Shown: positions 37,301 through 49,300 of the stretch, one piece after another | How positions within the stretch are numbered: position 1 is the first letter of the stretch | Layout: every line of letters begins with the position of its first letter | Assembly (NCBI GenBank): GCA_001584585.1 | Contig: LSYV01000003.1 | Span: 2,424,105 to 2,488,104, forward strand | Source: Gonium pectorale | Lineage: Eukaryota; Chlorophyta; Chlorophyceae; Chlamydomonadales; Volvocaceae | Reading direction: 5' to 3' | DNA: 64,000 bases | The notes under the pieces: model-generated | The model's database searches: none | Told to the model about the DNA's origin: nothing | The model's input: only the letters and a program-made list of their open reading frames with translations | Translations under genes and position numbers: made by a program

Positions 37301-40300
37301 GCCCGTGCTGCCAGAGGACAGCTGACCGACGCTCAAGACCGCGGCGGAATGCAAAGAAGCCAGGTCTGCACTGTGCACGCTGGGTGCAGCGGACGGGCCA
37401 AGTGTTGCAGCAGTCACAAGGAACTCCTGTACTGACGCAACATCATGCTGACTGCCATCCCCCGACGCCACTAGCGACGTCCTGAAGTCCCTGGGCGCCT
37501 GCTCAACACTTTCAATGCTGGGAGCAACGGACGGGCTGTCGATATCGGCGGTCGTAAGGAACTCGCGAACAGACGCTACTTCGTCGCGCTGACTGGCCTC
37601 AGAGACGGCAGCAGGAGATCGGGGCTGTAATGCGTCGGTGACCACGCTCCGGACGCTGGCAGTTGATAAAGACTGGCTGGCCGACAAAACATCGAGTTCC
37701 ACGACTGATGTGACCTCCTGCGTCAAGTCGTTTAGGAGGGTGTGGTGGAAACAAGCAGAGATTGAATTCAATGATTGCAGTGCGTGGAAAGTGTCCCGTA
37801 AGGCGCAAAGGATCCCGCAAGGCATATTCGTGGTAAGGATCGAGCTTGCTCCAACTCACCTGAACCGGCTCTGGGCCATGCGACACCGACAATGAATTAT
37901 CAGCCACGCTGTCCTCGCCAGAGGGAGCGGGGTGTTGAGCACTGCCTTGGCTCCTGACATCGCCGCTGGAGCTGCCAATCTCATCGCCGATGGTGGAAGG
38001 GGCGGCTTGAACACCAGAATGCGTGGAGCCCTCATGCACGTCCTCCTCACTGATTGGCTCCAGGGCAGCTGCTCCAACAGGTTCGTCTAAATCCTTGCTG
38101 CCACTGGCTGCGGCTTCATCCAAAACCTCGCTGGCATCGTGCAGAATAGAAGCCTCACGCTGCGGCAAATAGGTAGGGAGGTCTTGATGATACCCGGTGA
38201 CATGAAAACGGTTACGGATGGGAAGGACGAGGGGAAGACGGTTGGGACAATAGTGAAGCGCCGCCGGGGCCCTTACCGCGATGCTAGACTCGAAACTTTC
38301 ATCGTAGACGTCGCCAGAAGAGGACAGGGTGCCCTGGCGGGCATCGCCCGGCTGGCCGCCGCTTGACTCCAAGGGCGCTGAGCGAGCAGTTGCCATAGCC
38401 TCATCCTCTAGGTAGGAGTTGCTGCGGCTGGGCGCAGCTGGCTCAGGCTTAGATGTGGTGGATCCGGACTGAAAGGCATCGTCCTTCGTGCTGTATTCGT
38501 CCACAACTGATGACGATGTGGAAGCGTGCCTTGCCGCTGACACTGCCGTCAGCCCTTCGTCATGTATAGACGAAGTGGAGGTTTCAAGGCCCCTGCTGGT
38601 AGCCATGGTGCCCGTTGCTGAGTCGGCGGCAAAGTCCTCTGAGTACCCAACGGACTCGCCCGACATGCCGTGCTTTGTCCCAGCCGACGAAGCAGGAAGG
38701 TTCCGTTTCGTTGGCGCCGGCGGCATGCCTGCCGGCCTGGGCGGCTTCGGATGTGGTTTGGACTTCAGCGTCCGCGCCTGCGAATGGAAGAGGGAGCAGC
38801 ACGCATTCATATCGCATGCATTAATCACCCGTGAGCTGTACGTCTTGTAGAATGCACAGTGCTGGTATGCGCTTGACCCTGGACAGCCTGGATGGAGCTG
38901 AACTTTATGAACCCATAACCTGGAAGGAATACATCAGCAGGAACACAGGTGACGAATCTATCATTGGCCACCGTGTAGCCCTACAATCTTCCCTTGTGAC
39001 AGCTTAACATCAGCCCTGGATACATGTCTTGCGCGCACAAATAGGCTACCGACCTGTTCTTCCAGCTCCTGAAGTCGCTGTTGCAACGCCTGCTCTTCAG
39101 CTTCTTGCTTTAAGCGGCGCAGCTCACGCTCTTTCGCTTCCACCGCCTACACAGAAAAACGCAGACACGAATGGTTCACGCGGCAAGGTACAAGCGCAGC
39201 GGCCAGACCGTCCAGTTTGATGTCACCTGCTGCAAGTCCGCCAGTCGCCGTGCAGCTGCCGCCTCAGACGAGGTATCCAAGCCTGTGGCAAGTTGCGACA
39301 TGTCAGCAAATCGCATGCATCAGTGATTGGAGCAGCGATTAAGAAGTTAAGTCAGAGTTTAACCGGAATCTCACCGCTGGATCGTGGGTGCCGCTCGCCG
39401 CTCGCAGCCGTTGAGTGGGATTCCGACGGCTCTTGCGGCTCAGTGTATTCAACTGACTCAATGTCGCTGGAATTGTGCTGGTTGCTACGGTGCCGGTCAT
39501 CTAACGCTTTGGGCTGTCGTTCACTCTGGATAGACTCCGACACGGCTGATGATGTACGGTCAGGAGCACTGCCGGGAAGAGACTGTGGCGTTGTAGATTC
39601 TACCTCATCGGCGATGCTCCCAGTCTCAGACCCGTACCGCTGGGCGGAGGAAGCTGCACGACACGACATATCCATATCAATACGGGTATCTCACTCTGAC
39701 AGGTCGTCACGGCGATGGAAGCAATGAAAGCCTACACGTGCGACCACACAAGGAAGGTGACCTACCTTGAATGGAGGCCTCTGACATGATGCTGCCGCTC
39801 TTTTGCGGCTTCTTGGAGGGTGCTGGCGTAGTCGCAACAGGCTTTTGACTCCCTCCACCACCACCAGCTGTTTCTGCACGCTGCTCAAGCTCGGCAAGCT
39901 GCTTCTGCATCTGCTCGATCATCGCTTGCTTGGCCTGAATTTTCGCCCTGCAACACGATTCGGGGCATCCTGTAACACTTACCCAACAACGCAATGCTGC
40001 AGGACGCTACCACGTAGGGCACTCACCGACGCTCCTGCTGGCGCAACTCCTTCTCCTTATGGCGCAGGATACGCTGCAGCTCCGCCTGTTGACGCTCAAG
40101 GTCTGCAGACAGCACTGAAAGCTCGCTCGTCCCGCCATCAAGGTCCTCGCTCGCCGTAGTCGTGGCGCTTTGCCCTGCAAGGCACAGAGAAAGCCAACAT
40201 AACGATACCGCGCCGCTGCCAGAACCCTAACATGAATCAGCCCATGCATTACTCACTGCGTGCCGCCGATGAGCGCTTGGCTGGCTGAGCGTCACGGGCT

Positions 40301-43300
40301 CGGGAGTCTCGGCTGTACACAGACTCCGCTCCGGAGTCGCTAGTCCGCCGACGCCGGGGCTCGCTGCTAGGCACAGTGCCGCTTCCGCTGCCCGACTTGT
40401 GCTGAACGTCTTCTAGAACGGACAGGGTCTGGCCGCCAGACGTTCCGAGCCGGCGTTGCGACAACGTCTCCTCAATGCCATCCATGACACTGCCTGGAGG
40501 ATGACGGCAAGCCCAAAAGCCGTGAAACTGACCACTGTGAGCCGTGAGCTGACACAAGTTTAACCTAGCTAAAAACATTCACACTGGAGTTTACTTTATA
40601 GAGCACGTGGCATAGCAACTTACTTGTCTGCCGGCTTGGCCGCGGAGGCCGGCCCTGCGCGTGAACTTGTCGGCGAGACTGCACGGCGGTTGGCGGATCA
40701 AACTCGTCCGTGTACTCACTGATCTCCGAACCCACCGAACCGCTCCGGCCGACTGGGCTGCCTGAGGACGCAGGAAAGGATAAAAGCGCTGACGCGGAGA
40801 GGCAAAAACCCACCATGCAATGTTTTGGGCAACACAAGCATGTTGGGAAAAGCGCAGGTTCATTATTGCGGCCGTACACAGCAACGGATCACCGGCAAAT
40901 GCTGAGGCTGATGCAGCATACCGTGTATGCTCTCTTCGGCGATGCTGTCAGTTGTTGATGGCTGTCGGCGAGGCAGCTCCTCCGCCACGCTGTACGATGC
41001 TGACGGCGGCGCAACGCCTCCGGAGCTTGAACCCAGCCGCTTGGCGGAGTTCTCTCCGAGGATGCTGCTTGACGCCGAGAGACGGCGCTGCCCATTAGAT
41101 GACCGTGTACCCCCAGGTGCGGCCACAGCCCCAGCCGAAGGCGCCGGCCGCCTGGATGAAACTGGCGTTACAACGGCTCCAGAGGGCGACCCGCCCCTGA
41201 TTGCAGGGCTCTTCGCAGGCGTGCCAGAGTCACGGTGCATGGCGGTTGGTCCGGTGATGTTCGCAAGGCGATAGATGCCTTCCCACATGAGCCGTTGGCG
41301 CGCATAGTCGGCCTTGATATTGCCAATCTGGCGAAGCACTTCCGCGGCGTCATGATCATGCTGGACCTGCAAAAGGCATGAAAGCAGATCGTACACACTT
41401 GCGCACAAAATCGTGGAAAGCACCATTTCCAAGCCAGTGCAGTCTGCCAGTTCTTCGACAAACGCCGCTCACTAGTGCGCAGCGCAGTGTCGATGGCTAC
41501 TACCTGCAATAATCGTTGCTGTCGGATGATAACGTGGAGGCGCTGTGGGTCAGTCTCATTGGCCAGCTCCGCCTCCAGGCGCGCCATGTTAGCATCCGCG
41601 CTCTCATTCAAGGCCAGGAGGCGATGGTTGAGAAGGTCAATCTCCTTGCGAGCGTGTTCCTCAAGATCAGTAAGGTAAGCCGTGATCATCTCGTCATCGA
41701 GATCAAGGCCACCTGCATGATGAGACATCAGCATCCTCGCAATGAAGCGAAACAGGCATGCCGCACGGTTCTACACCCAACCGTGCATGCATGATGCAAA
41801 GTACGGGTGTTCCCAAACCCACGGCCTAAGCGCCCGTGTCGTTCCAGTACCCTATGCGCAACCCTGGCGACCAGATATATGGCCGTTCTCCAAGCTGAAC
41901 GCAAATGCAGCCGCTTATTACATACCTGCTTTTGACGCCCGCAAGTCGAGAGGCGAGGCCATGTCATGCGGTAACAGTAAGCCTCGCTTCGCCTTAGGTG
42001 TTGACATGATGCCCGGCGACCGTGCAGCATTGTGCACGCCACTGCCACCGGCTGAAGCTGGTCGCGGTGGGCTGTAGATTGGCAGGAGCGGTGAGTGGGA
42101 AGGCAGCAGGCTACCGGAGCCCTTCAAGCCGCTCTCGCTGTAGACGTCTTGGCTGTTGCTCTGTGGGTCCTCCGTCTGCATGTCCTCATCCACCGACCCT
42201 GCCCGACCTGCTGTCCTGCCAGACCTCTGCTTTGGTGGCCGTTGAGACGCTTGCGACCTGGATGACTCCTCGGTCGCGATGTCCGTGCTACTCTTCTCCC
42301 GCAACCTAGATGCGCTGCGACTCCGAGCCATATCCTCTGCAATGTCCTCCTCTGGCTCCTCTTCCTCGTCGAAGTCCATACTGTACCCCGGTTCGCTGGT
42401 GAAGACGGTGTCTGCGGCAGTGCTCCGGCGCCGAGAGCGGCCCGAAATGTTGGAGCGCTGGCCGAGATTGCGAGTCGACGCAGCGGGCGCAGGCAAGCTC
42501 TCATGTACCGTGCTGGCTGCTTTGCTATCTGCCAAGGACGAGAACGCAGCACTCTCAGCGATCGTGGCACTGCTCTGATGGCGTGCACCTCCACTGCTGG
42601 TCCAGGTGGCGCCCGCGCGAGTTGTGACGGGTACTAGGTCCGACGCTATGCTCTCCATGATGGAGATTGTGCTGGTCTGATGCACAACCGGCTTCGCAGG
42701 AAACCGGCCAGCAGCGTAAGAAATGTCCTCTGAGACCTCACTCTCCGTGACGCTGTCAGGCACGGAGAGAGCGCTTGCCTGTTGAGGGTATCGCGGATGG
42801 ACAGCGCTCAATAATGCGTCATGCTTTGCCATGCTGAGGAAGGACATTGCGAAGCAAGGCACAATCGATCGCGCACAGCGATCTATGGCAGAGTCCTCCA
42901 GCCTTACTCCATGTTCCGAAACCCGGCCAGGCGACACCCAAAGCTGGCGATGAGTCTTCTGGTATGCGTCGTTTGGTGCTGATTTGGGCTCAGCGGGCAC
43001 AGTACGCATTTAAGGCACTCGTGCAAGCGCACTTGGTATGCTAGATCTCGCACCTGCTGCCTTATTCTTGGAGGCGTGCGGTCGAAAGGCACGCTTTCCG
43101 GAATCGAAAGTGTGCTGGTCTGGCGAATGGCAGCCCGGAGCGGCTGACGGTCCCGCTCGTAATGTGAGGTGCTCTCAGGGATTGAAGCCGGGATGCTCGA
43201 CTCCCGCATCACCGTCCGCGTGGACCGCGTGGCAGGCATGTCCTCTGAGATGCTCTCAGACTCCTCAGGTTCATCCTCCTCGTAAACGCTCTCTGGCACA

Positions 43301-46300
43301 GAGAGGTGGCTGGCTTGCCGATAGTCCACCCGTGAGGAGGGGCGTCCTGCGGGCCCATGGGGCATTCAGAATGTCGGATCAAGCTGAAACATGCTGCCGC
43401 AATAACTACCCCTGCAGTGACATTTTGTGGCCCACGAAAGGGTCCACACAACTCAAGTTGCCCAACCGCCTACTGCATTAACAGGACGCACCTGATGGCG
43501 GGAGGAGGCTGGCGCGGGAGGGTTCTACATCGTCCTCGAAGTTCTCCGAGTATTCGGAAACAGTGCGACCCGCAGCAGAGGAGCGGCGACGCGCCAGGTC
43601 AAGATTGGGCTCAGCAGAGGAGGGACCTGGCGACCGCGATGAAGGCGAGATGGACAGCAGCAACGACGATGACTGCATCTGCGGCGGCGAAACTGGCCGT
43701 AGGGAAGTGGGTGGTGGTGGTACTTGCCGAAGCGAAGTCCGAGGCAGGTCACGATCCTGCGGGGTTGCTGACGGCAGCTGGGGCGGCGATGCAGCAGACG
43801 GCTGCGGCGGTGAAGTTGGCAAAAGTGGCGAGGGCGCCAGCTGCTCCGGAACACTGGCAGAGCTGGTCGCACGTAGCTGACTAACAAGTGGACTGCCACC
43901 TCGCAGAGCCGATGCAGAGTGCGGCTCGACGGCTGGTGCAACCTGCACGAAAGAACACATCCGTCAGCAAACTGGAGCCCTTGTCCGACTTGGCGCACTG
44001 GAAAGGGTCCTGAAACTGGGCCATCATATTACCGCCCCCCGCCAGCAATGACGCCAACAGACCCCACCTGCACTCCGACACTGGATACTGGCGGCGCTAG
44101 CGGAGACGAGGTTTGCACGGTTGCGTGTGACACCTTGTTGCGGCTGAGCTGCTCAACAAATTTGGCAGTCACCTCGTGGAGGTGCCCCTGGCTTTCATGC
44201 CGAATTTCTTGGAGAATTTTCTCCTGAAACGCGTGCAGCTTTGCATCCTGCACAAGGGTTAGGACGGGAGGTGCAGCATTAACCGCTGGTTCGGTACGGT
44301 GGTTTACCAAAGCACTGCTCGCTGGCAAGAAGGTACTGAAGCATCATGATCGCAACTCAACACGGCACCCTCTCACTATGCAATTCCGCGAAGAGTTGAA
44401 ACGCATGACTTCAGGTGGACTCACAATCTCTGCTTGCGTCTGCGCAATCAGCTGAAGCTGAGCCTCCGCGGATGCCGTCTGATCCAGCTTCTGGGCGATG
44501 CGATGGGCCTCACGCTGCACCGCTGCAATTGCCCGCGCGTGCTGCAGCTGCTGCAGCTCAACGTCCGCCGCGTCCACATCCTCATACCTGCATGTGCAAG
44601 CATCAGTATGTAAGCTAGGAGCCGTCGGCTGCCGTGCGGTGGAGAGTTTGCATGACACTATGCAAGTATTTAGGAGGCATTCCAGCTCCCAAAATGCAGA
44701 CGTCTGGACGCCCACATATCGCAGGTGCGAGTCCTTAGGAGTCCGTACATAAGCGTTGACGTATCACCCACGTTTTGAGGGTATCTTGCATCTGCCGAAA
44801 CAGCTCCGTGGGCGCCAGCCGGACGCGCTCGGGCGGACCCTGCACCTCGTCTACGAACGTCACTGCGCGTTGGCGCAGCGGCGGGCTGGCCATAACGTCC
44901 GAAGCGTTAGGACCAGCAGCAGGAGCGCTTGCCGCGAGGCTGCCGATATTCTCCAGCTGCTCCGCCGCGCTGGGCGATGCCAATAATGTGTCAGCAAAGC
45001 CAGCATGCTCGTCCAGTTGCCCGTGCAGGATAGGAGACTGAAAAGCAGCCCCGGCTGCACCGGCACTTGACTGCGTGGCGGCTGAACCCTCTGCCTTGGC
45101 ACGGAGCGCGCCAGGGGACTGGGCATTGGGTCGGGCACCCTCAGGGAGCAGGACGTACGGCGGGAGGCTGTCTGTGAGGAACTGCGCGGAGGAGCTGGAC
45201 ACGCCTTCAATTGCAGCCCGCCCTTGGCCTACGGGGCAGAAAGAACAGGATCACGAACCAGACATGACGGACTTACAGGGCTGAGTACGCCCCATCCCAC
45301 CTGCGCTCGACTGCAGGTGCCTGTCAGCAGGCACCCCAGCTGCAGGAGACTGAACTCGCGATGGTTGCACGAGTTCGCGCGAAAAGAGGAGCTTGGGCCC
45401 ATCAGGACTTGGGATTAGCAGCACCTCCGAAGCTGCCTGCGCCGCCTGAGCGTACAGGGAGGCATCGCAGCTGATTTCTACCTTGGCTGTTTGCGTCGCC
45501 TGGTTTGCAACCTCCACATCCGCCAATGGCGGGGAGGAGAGCTGGATGATGGCCGGTCGTGCGGGCACACGCCCCTTGTGAGCGATTAGGTTGATGATGG
45601 ACATTGCGTCCTCTGCAAGCACACGGTGCATTTCAGGCGCGCTCAAGAAAGGCATCTTAGCCACAGCTTCAGCTCTGCTGGTGCCACTGCCGATGCCACA
45701 GTCGAACAAACAAACTCCCTTAGATAACGGCAACCCAATAAGCGTTCTGGCACTGTACCTGTCTTTGTGAACGGTACTGCGTTTGCAGCATCGTCGGCTC
45801 CCTCATCGTCACTGGCTGAAGCTGACGCAACCTGTATAACGAGCTCCTCCAGGGCCCGCTTCGCAGCTTGCGCCTGCACAACGACAGTCCCGCATCGTGC
45901 CGCAACTTGGGGGAAGGCTACCTCAGCGAGCACATGGGCGCACTAACAGACCTTCAGGAGCTCGCGTTGCGCCGGGCGCATTGTCAGCTGGTTGTTCGCC
46001 TGCTCATACTCGGTAAGAACCTCAGCACAGGCACGCGGCGGCGTGTCCGGAGCGCTATCAGTTGCCGAGCTGCGTTTTTTTTTGGAGAGTGGACGGTTGC
46101 GAGGGATGAGAGCGTAAGTGTTGCAGGATGTCGGCCCGATCGCTTGACATAAGTTGGCATGGACAGGTGGATCCAGCGATCCGGGCCAGTCGTGTTGAAA
46201 TGGTGGCATGCATGCCTCACATTCGCGCAGAACCCTTACCGTAGCCACAGACGGGCCCAATGCCATCCAGGCGGCTATTCCCGATGTCGTTTACGCTCAC

Positions 46301-49300
46301 CTGCTTATGGCAGCACCATCATACGATGATCTCATAGTTGCGGCCCGATCGTCAACACTGTCAAGATGCTCCGCTGTGGATGAGCGTGGCCGTGGAAGCA
46401 ATCGCACAAGGGTTCCATCCCGTCCCGTAGGCGACACGTTCTCTTTCGGCCGATAATTGCGCTCCCTGTCAATTGAGAGCCGCGTCGCAAGGTCGGGTTG
46501 CGACTCCAGCATGCCATGCAGCTCTGCAATCGAGAGGACGCGCTTTCCGTACGACGATTCGCCACCGCTGCTGCTCCCGCCTTCATCGGCGCTTTCAGTG
46601 CTGTAGGCTGGGTTATCATACGGTAGCCCGGGAGACGGCTCCAGCTCTGTCACATCGTGGGTTATGGAAGAAAGCATGGGAATTTGGATGACTGGCGCCG
46701 CCACTGGGGCCTTGCTTGGAGACATCGGAGGGCTCTTCACCTACGATGAGCAGGGGCCGGTACATGCCGGTAAGTATACCAAGAGCTCATAGCCGTAAAC
46801 CGATGACGCAATCGCAATGCATGGTTGAGGCCCTGCCGATGGCCTCTGTAGCCCAAACGCGGCCAACATTTCACGTCTGTCAGTCTCCAGTCCGTCCGGA
46901 GGGGCAGCACCTATTCGCACCTCTTGGCTAAGAGCACTTTCGCCGGCTGGGCTGTTCTCCAGCGGTGAGCCGCCACCGCTCTGATTGCCGTAACCGCTAC
47001 CCTGGCTCTGGTGAGATGGAGTGGTACTCGTGCGCATACCCATGTCAGTCTGCAAGGCAGCGCTGCTGGCGGCCCGTTGACTAACGTGACTGGCGTCGAT
47101 CCAGCCCGATTGGGCCCCAGGGTTTGGGACAGCGCCGACCAGGCTGCTGGCGTTTCCGCCCGGGATGCTGTACCGCATACTGTCAAAGCTCGGTAGAGAG
47201 CTGGGGACTGGCGGCGCACCAGCAGCACTGCTGTTTGCGCTGATGCCGTGGCTGCTCTCGGTTGTGCGCAGCTTCTTTGGCGCTGATGTGGGCCATGAAC
47301 CGGAGCTCCGAAAGTCCACGCTCGCCTGCACACCCTCATCAAACTGCTGCATATGTGGATCTCCCTGCGGGAGGCACGGCAAACAGCAGCGTGGTGATGA
47401 CGCGCGGCACGGAAAGAAACCGGCAACAATGCAGGTGAGTCTTGAGAATCAGGCCTTCGTGTTGTCCAGCAGCTTGGCAGGAATACATATGGCAGGAGAA
47501 TGGACCGAAGACACGAATCGCAATGTGGAGGCGAAACATCCACATACGTTAAGTGCACATCCGCGCGGACCCACCTGGACCATGGCATCCGACATGGGCG
47601 GCTCCGCTGGATGCATCAGCAGGCCAAGCGGCTGAGCTGGCATCGGCAGGGCGCCGGCCAGGGAGCGAGGATCGGGCCACGCCTGCATCGGCACCGGTGG
47701 AACGCTCTGCTGCTGCAGAGCGCCCAGCCTCGCGCTGAGCTGAAGCGCGAGATTCCACAGGTCAGTGACCTGGTGCTCGTTGTGCACCTGCTGCAGGCTG
47801 GCTTGGATAGCTGTAACCCCGTCAACCGGGAGGTCACGGCCCCGGGCCCCCATTGTCACCTCCCCTACGGACGAAGCCCGCTGCCGGTTCGCTGAGCTGC
47901 CTCGGGAAGCAGACCGCGACCGGCGGATCTGCTGTTTCGCACGCTTGGGCGGCGAGCGTGAACGGGAGTTGAGGGAAGCTGAGAGGTGCTTGCGTCCAAC
48001 TGTGGGGCTGCGCCGTCGGCCGCGGGAGTTGTCTCGTCCACAGGATGTGTCGCGTCCACGAGAGAGGTCACGCCCGCGGGAGAGGTCGCGCCGCTGAGCC
48101 TGTACAATGCAACCCGGAAGAAACGCACTTCAATCAATCGACTGTTGAGGCCTTCTTCGGGGCCAAGACCCGCAGGGGTGCCCTGCTTAGCACTAACCGT
48201 TGCCAGAACGACCACTGCAACATCCCAGGAATGCATCCGCCACTGACAGCGTTAGCCAAAGACGCTTAAGCAAGAGGGAGTGCACTGTTACTACTCCAAA
48301 TGTGGCAAGTCTCCCGACACGGTACGACGCATCGACGGCATAGTACGGTCAGCAAACATGTTGCATGTAACGGCACGGAACTAACCGCCTGCATCTGGCG
48401 CACGTGCTGGTCATACTGTTTCCTTGCCGCGATGCGCGCCTCCAGGTCCATTGCGCGCGCAATCTCCGGTGCCACCGGCTGAACGGGCCGGTTAACGTCC
48501 AGCTGCAGGCATATACATGCGAAGGCAATGAGCCTGAAGATCAGGGCGTTGCACCAGCGGGGCATCGCAAGGCCAAGCCCTTGCATATTTGCTTCACCCA
48601 GCCCGATCAACTCGAGTAACGCCTCCCGGATGTAGTCAAAAACAGGAACCCACCTGGCTTTGCCTGAGAGGCTGCGCAGAGGCGGGTCTGCCAGTAGTGT
48701 ACGGATGCGTGGGCCGCACCTGTCCCTCGCGATGCACGCGGCCCCGAGGGCCCAGCACCGCCGGCTCGGGATCATGGATTCGAACCACCTGGTGCAAGGC
48801 AAGGAAAGTCGATACATCATGTGTCATAGAATCTACGCACAAACCACTGCAGCAGTGATCCTCCCGTACCTGCGGACCGTAGCCGTCGTCCATGCTGGCT
48901 GAGTCGACGATGCGGCCCCGCTCATCTGGGTCCAACGCAGCGTACATCTGCTCCTGTCGTAGGCGCTCCGCGGCCTCCTATTGAAGGTGAACATTCACGT
49001 GTTAAACACGCAGCTTGCGCAATTGATCGGCCAGCGTCTGTTCGACAATGTATGCGAGGCAGCTTTAGCATCCACATGTGCACCCTGATACGCGGAGTCA
49101 CGCATGACCAGGCTGGATTCTGTCCACAGCCTACTACCCACGAGCACCTAAGGACTACCCACCATGCGCAGCGCGTCGCTGATGTGATGCGGTGAGGCCC
49201 GGTCCGTAATCATGACCGCATCCGGCTCTTCCATATGGCGGCGTGTGGGCGCTGTGGCGCCACCTTCAGGGGGCGCTACGTCAACCCATGCTGGGCGTGG

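Noticed and set aside
48768..48785. GGTTCGAATCC on the minus strand, like a tRNA T-arm
   Set aside because: It codes for Val-Val-Arg-Ile-His in an exon of the CEP350-like gene, and no acceptor stem or anticodon arm can be built around it.
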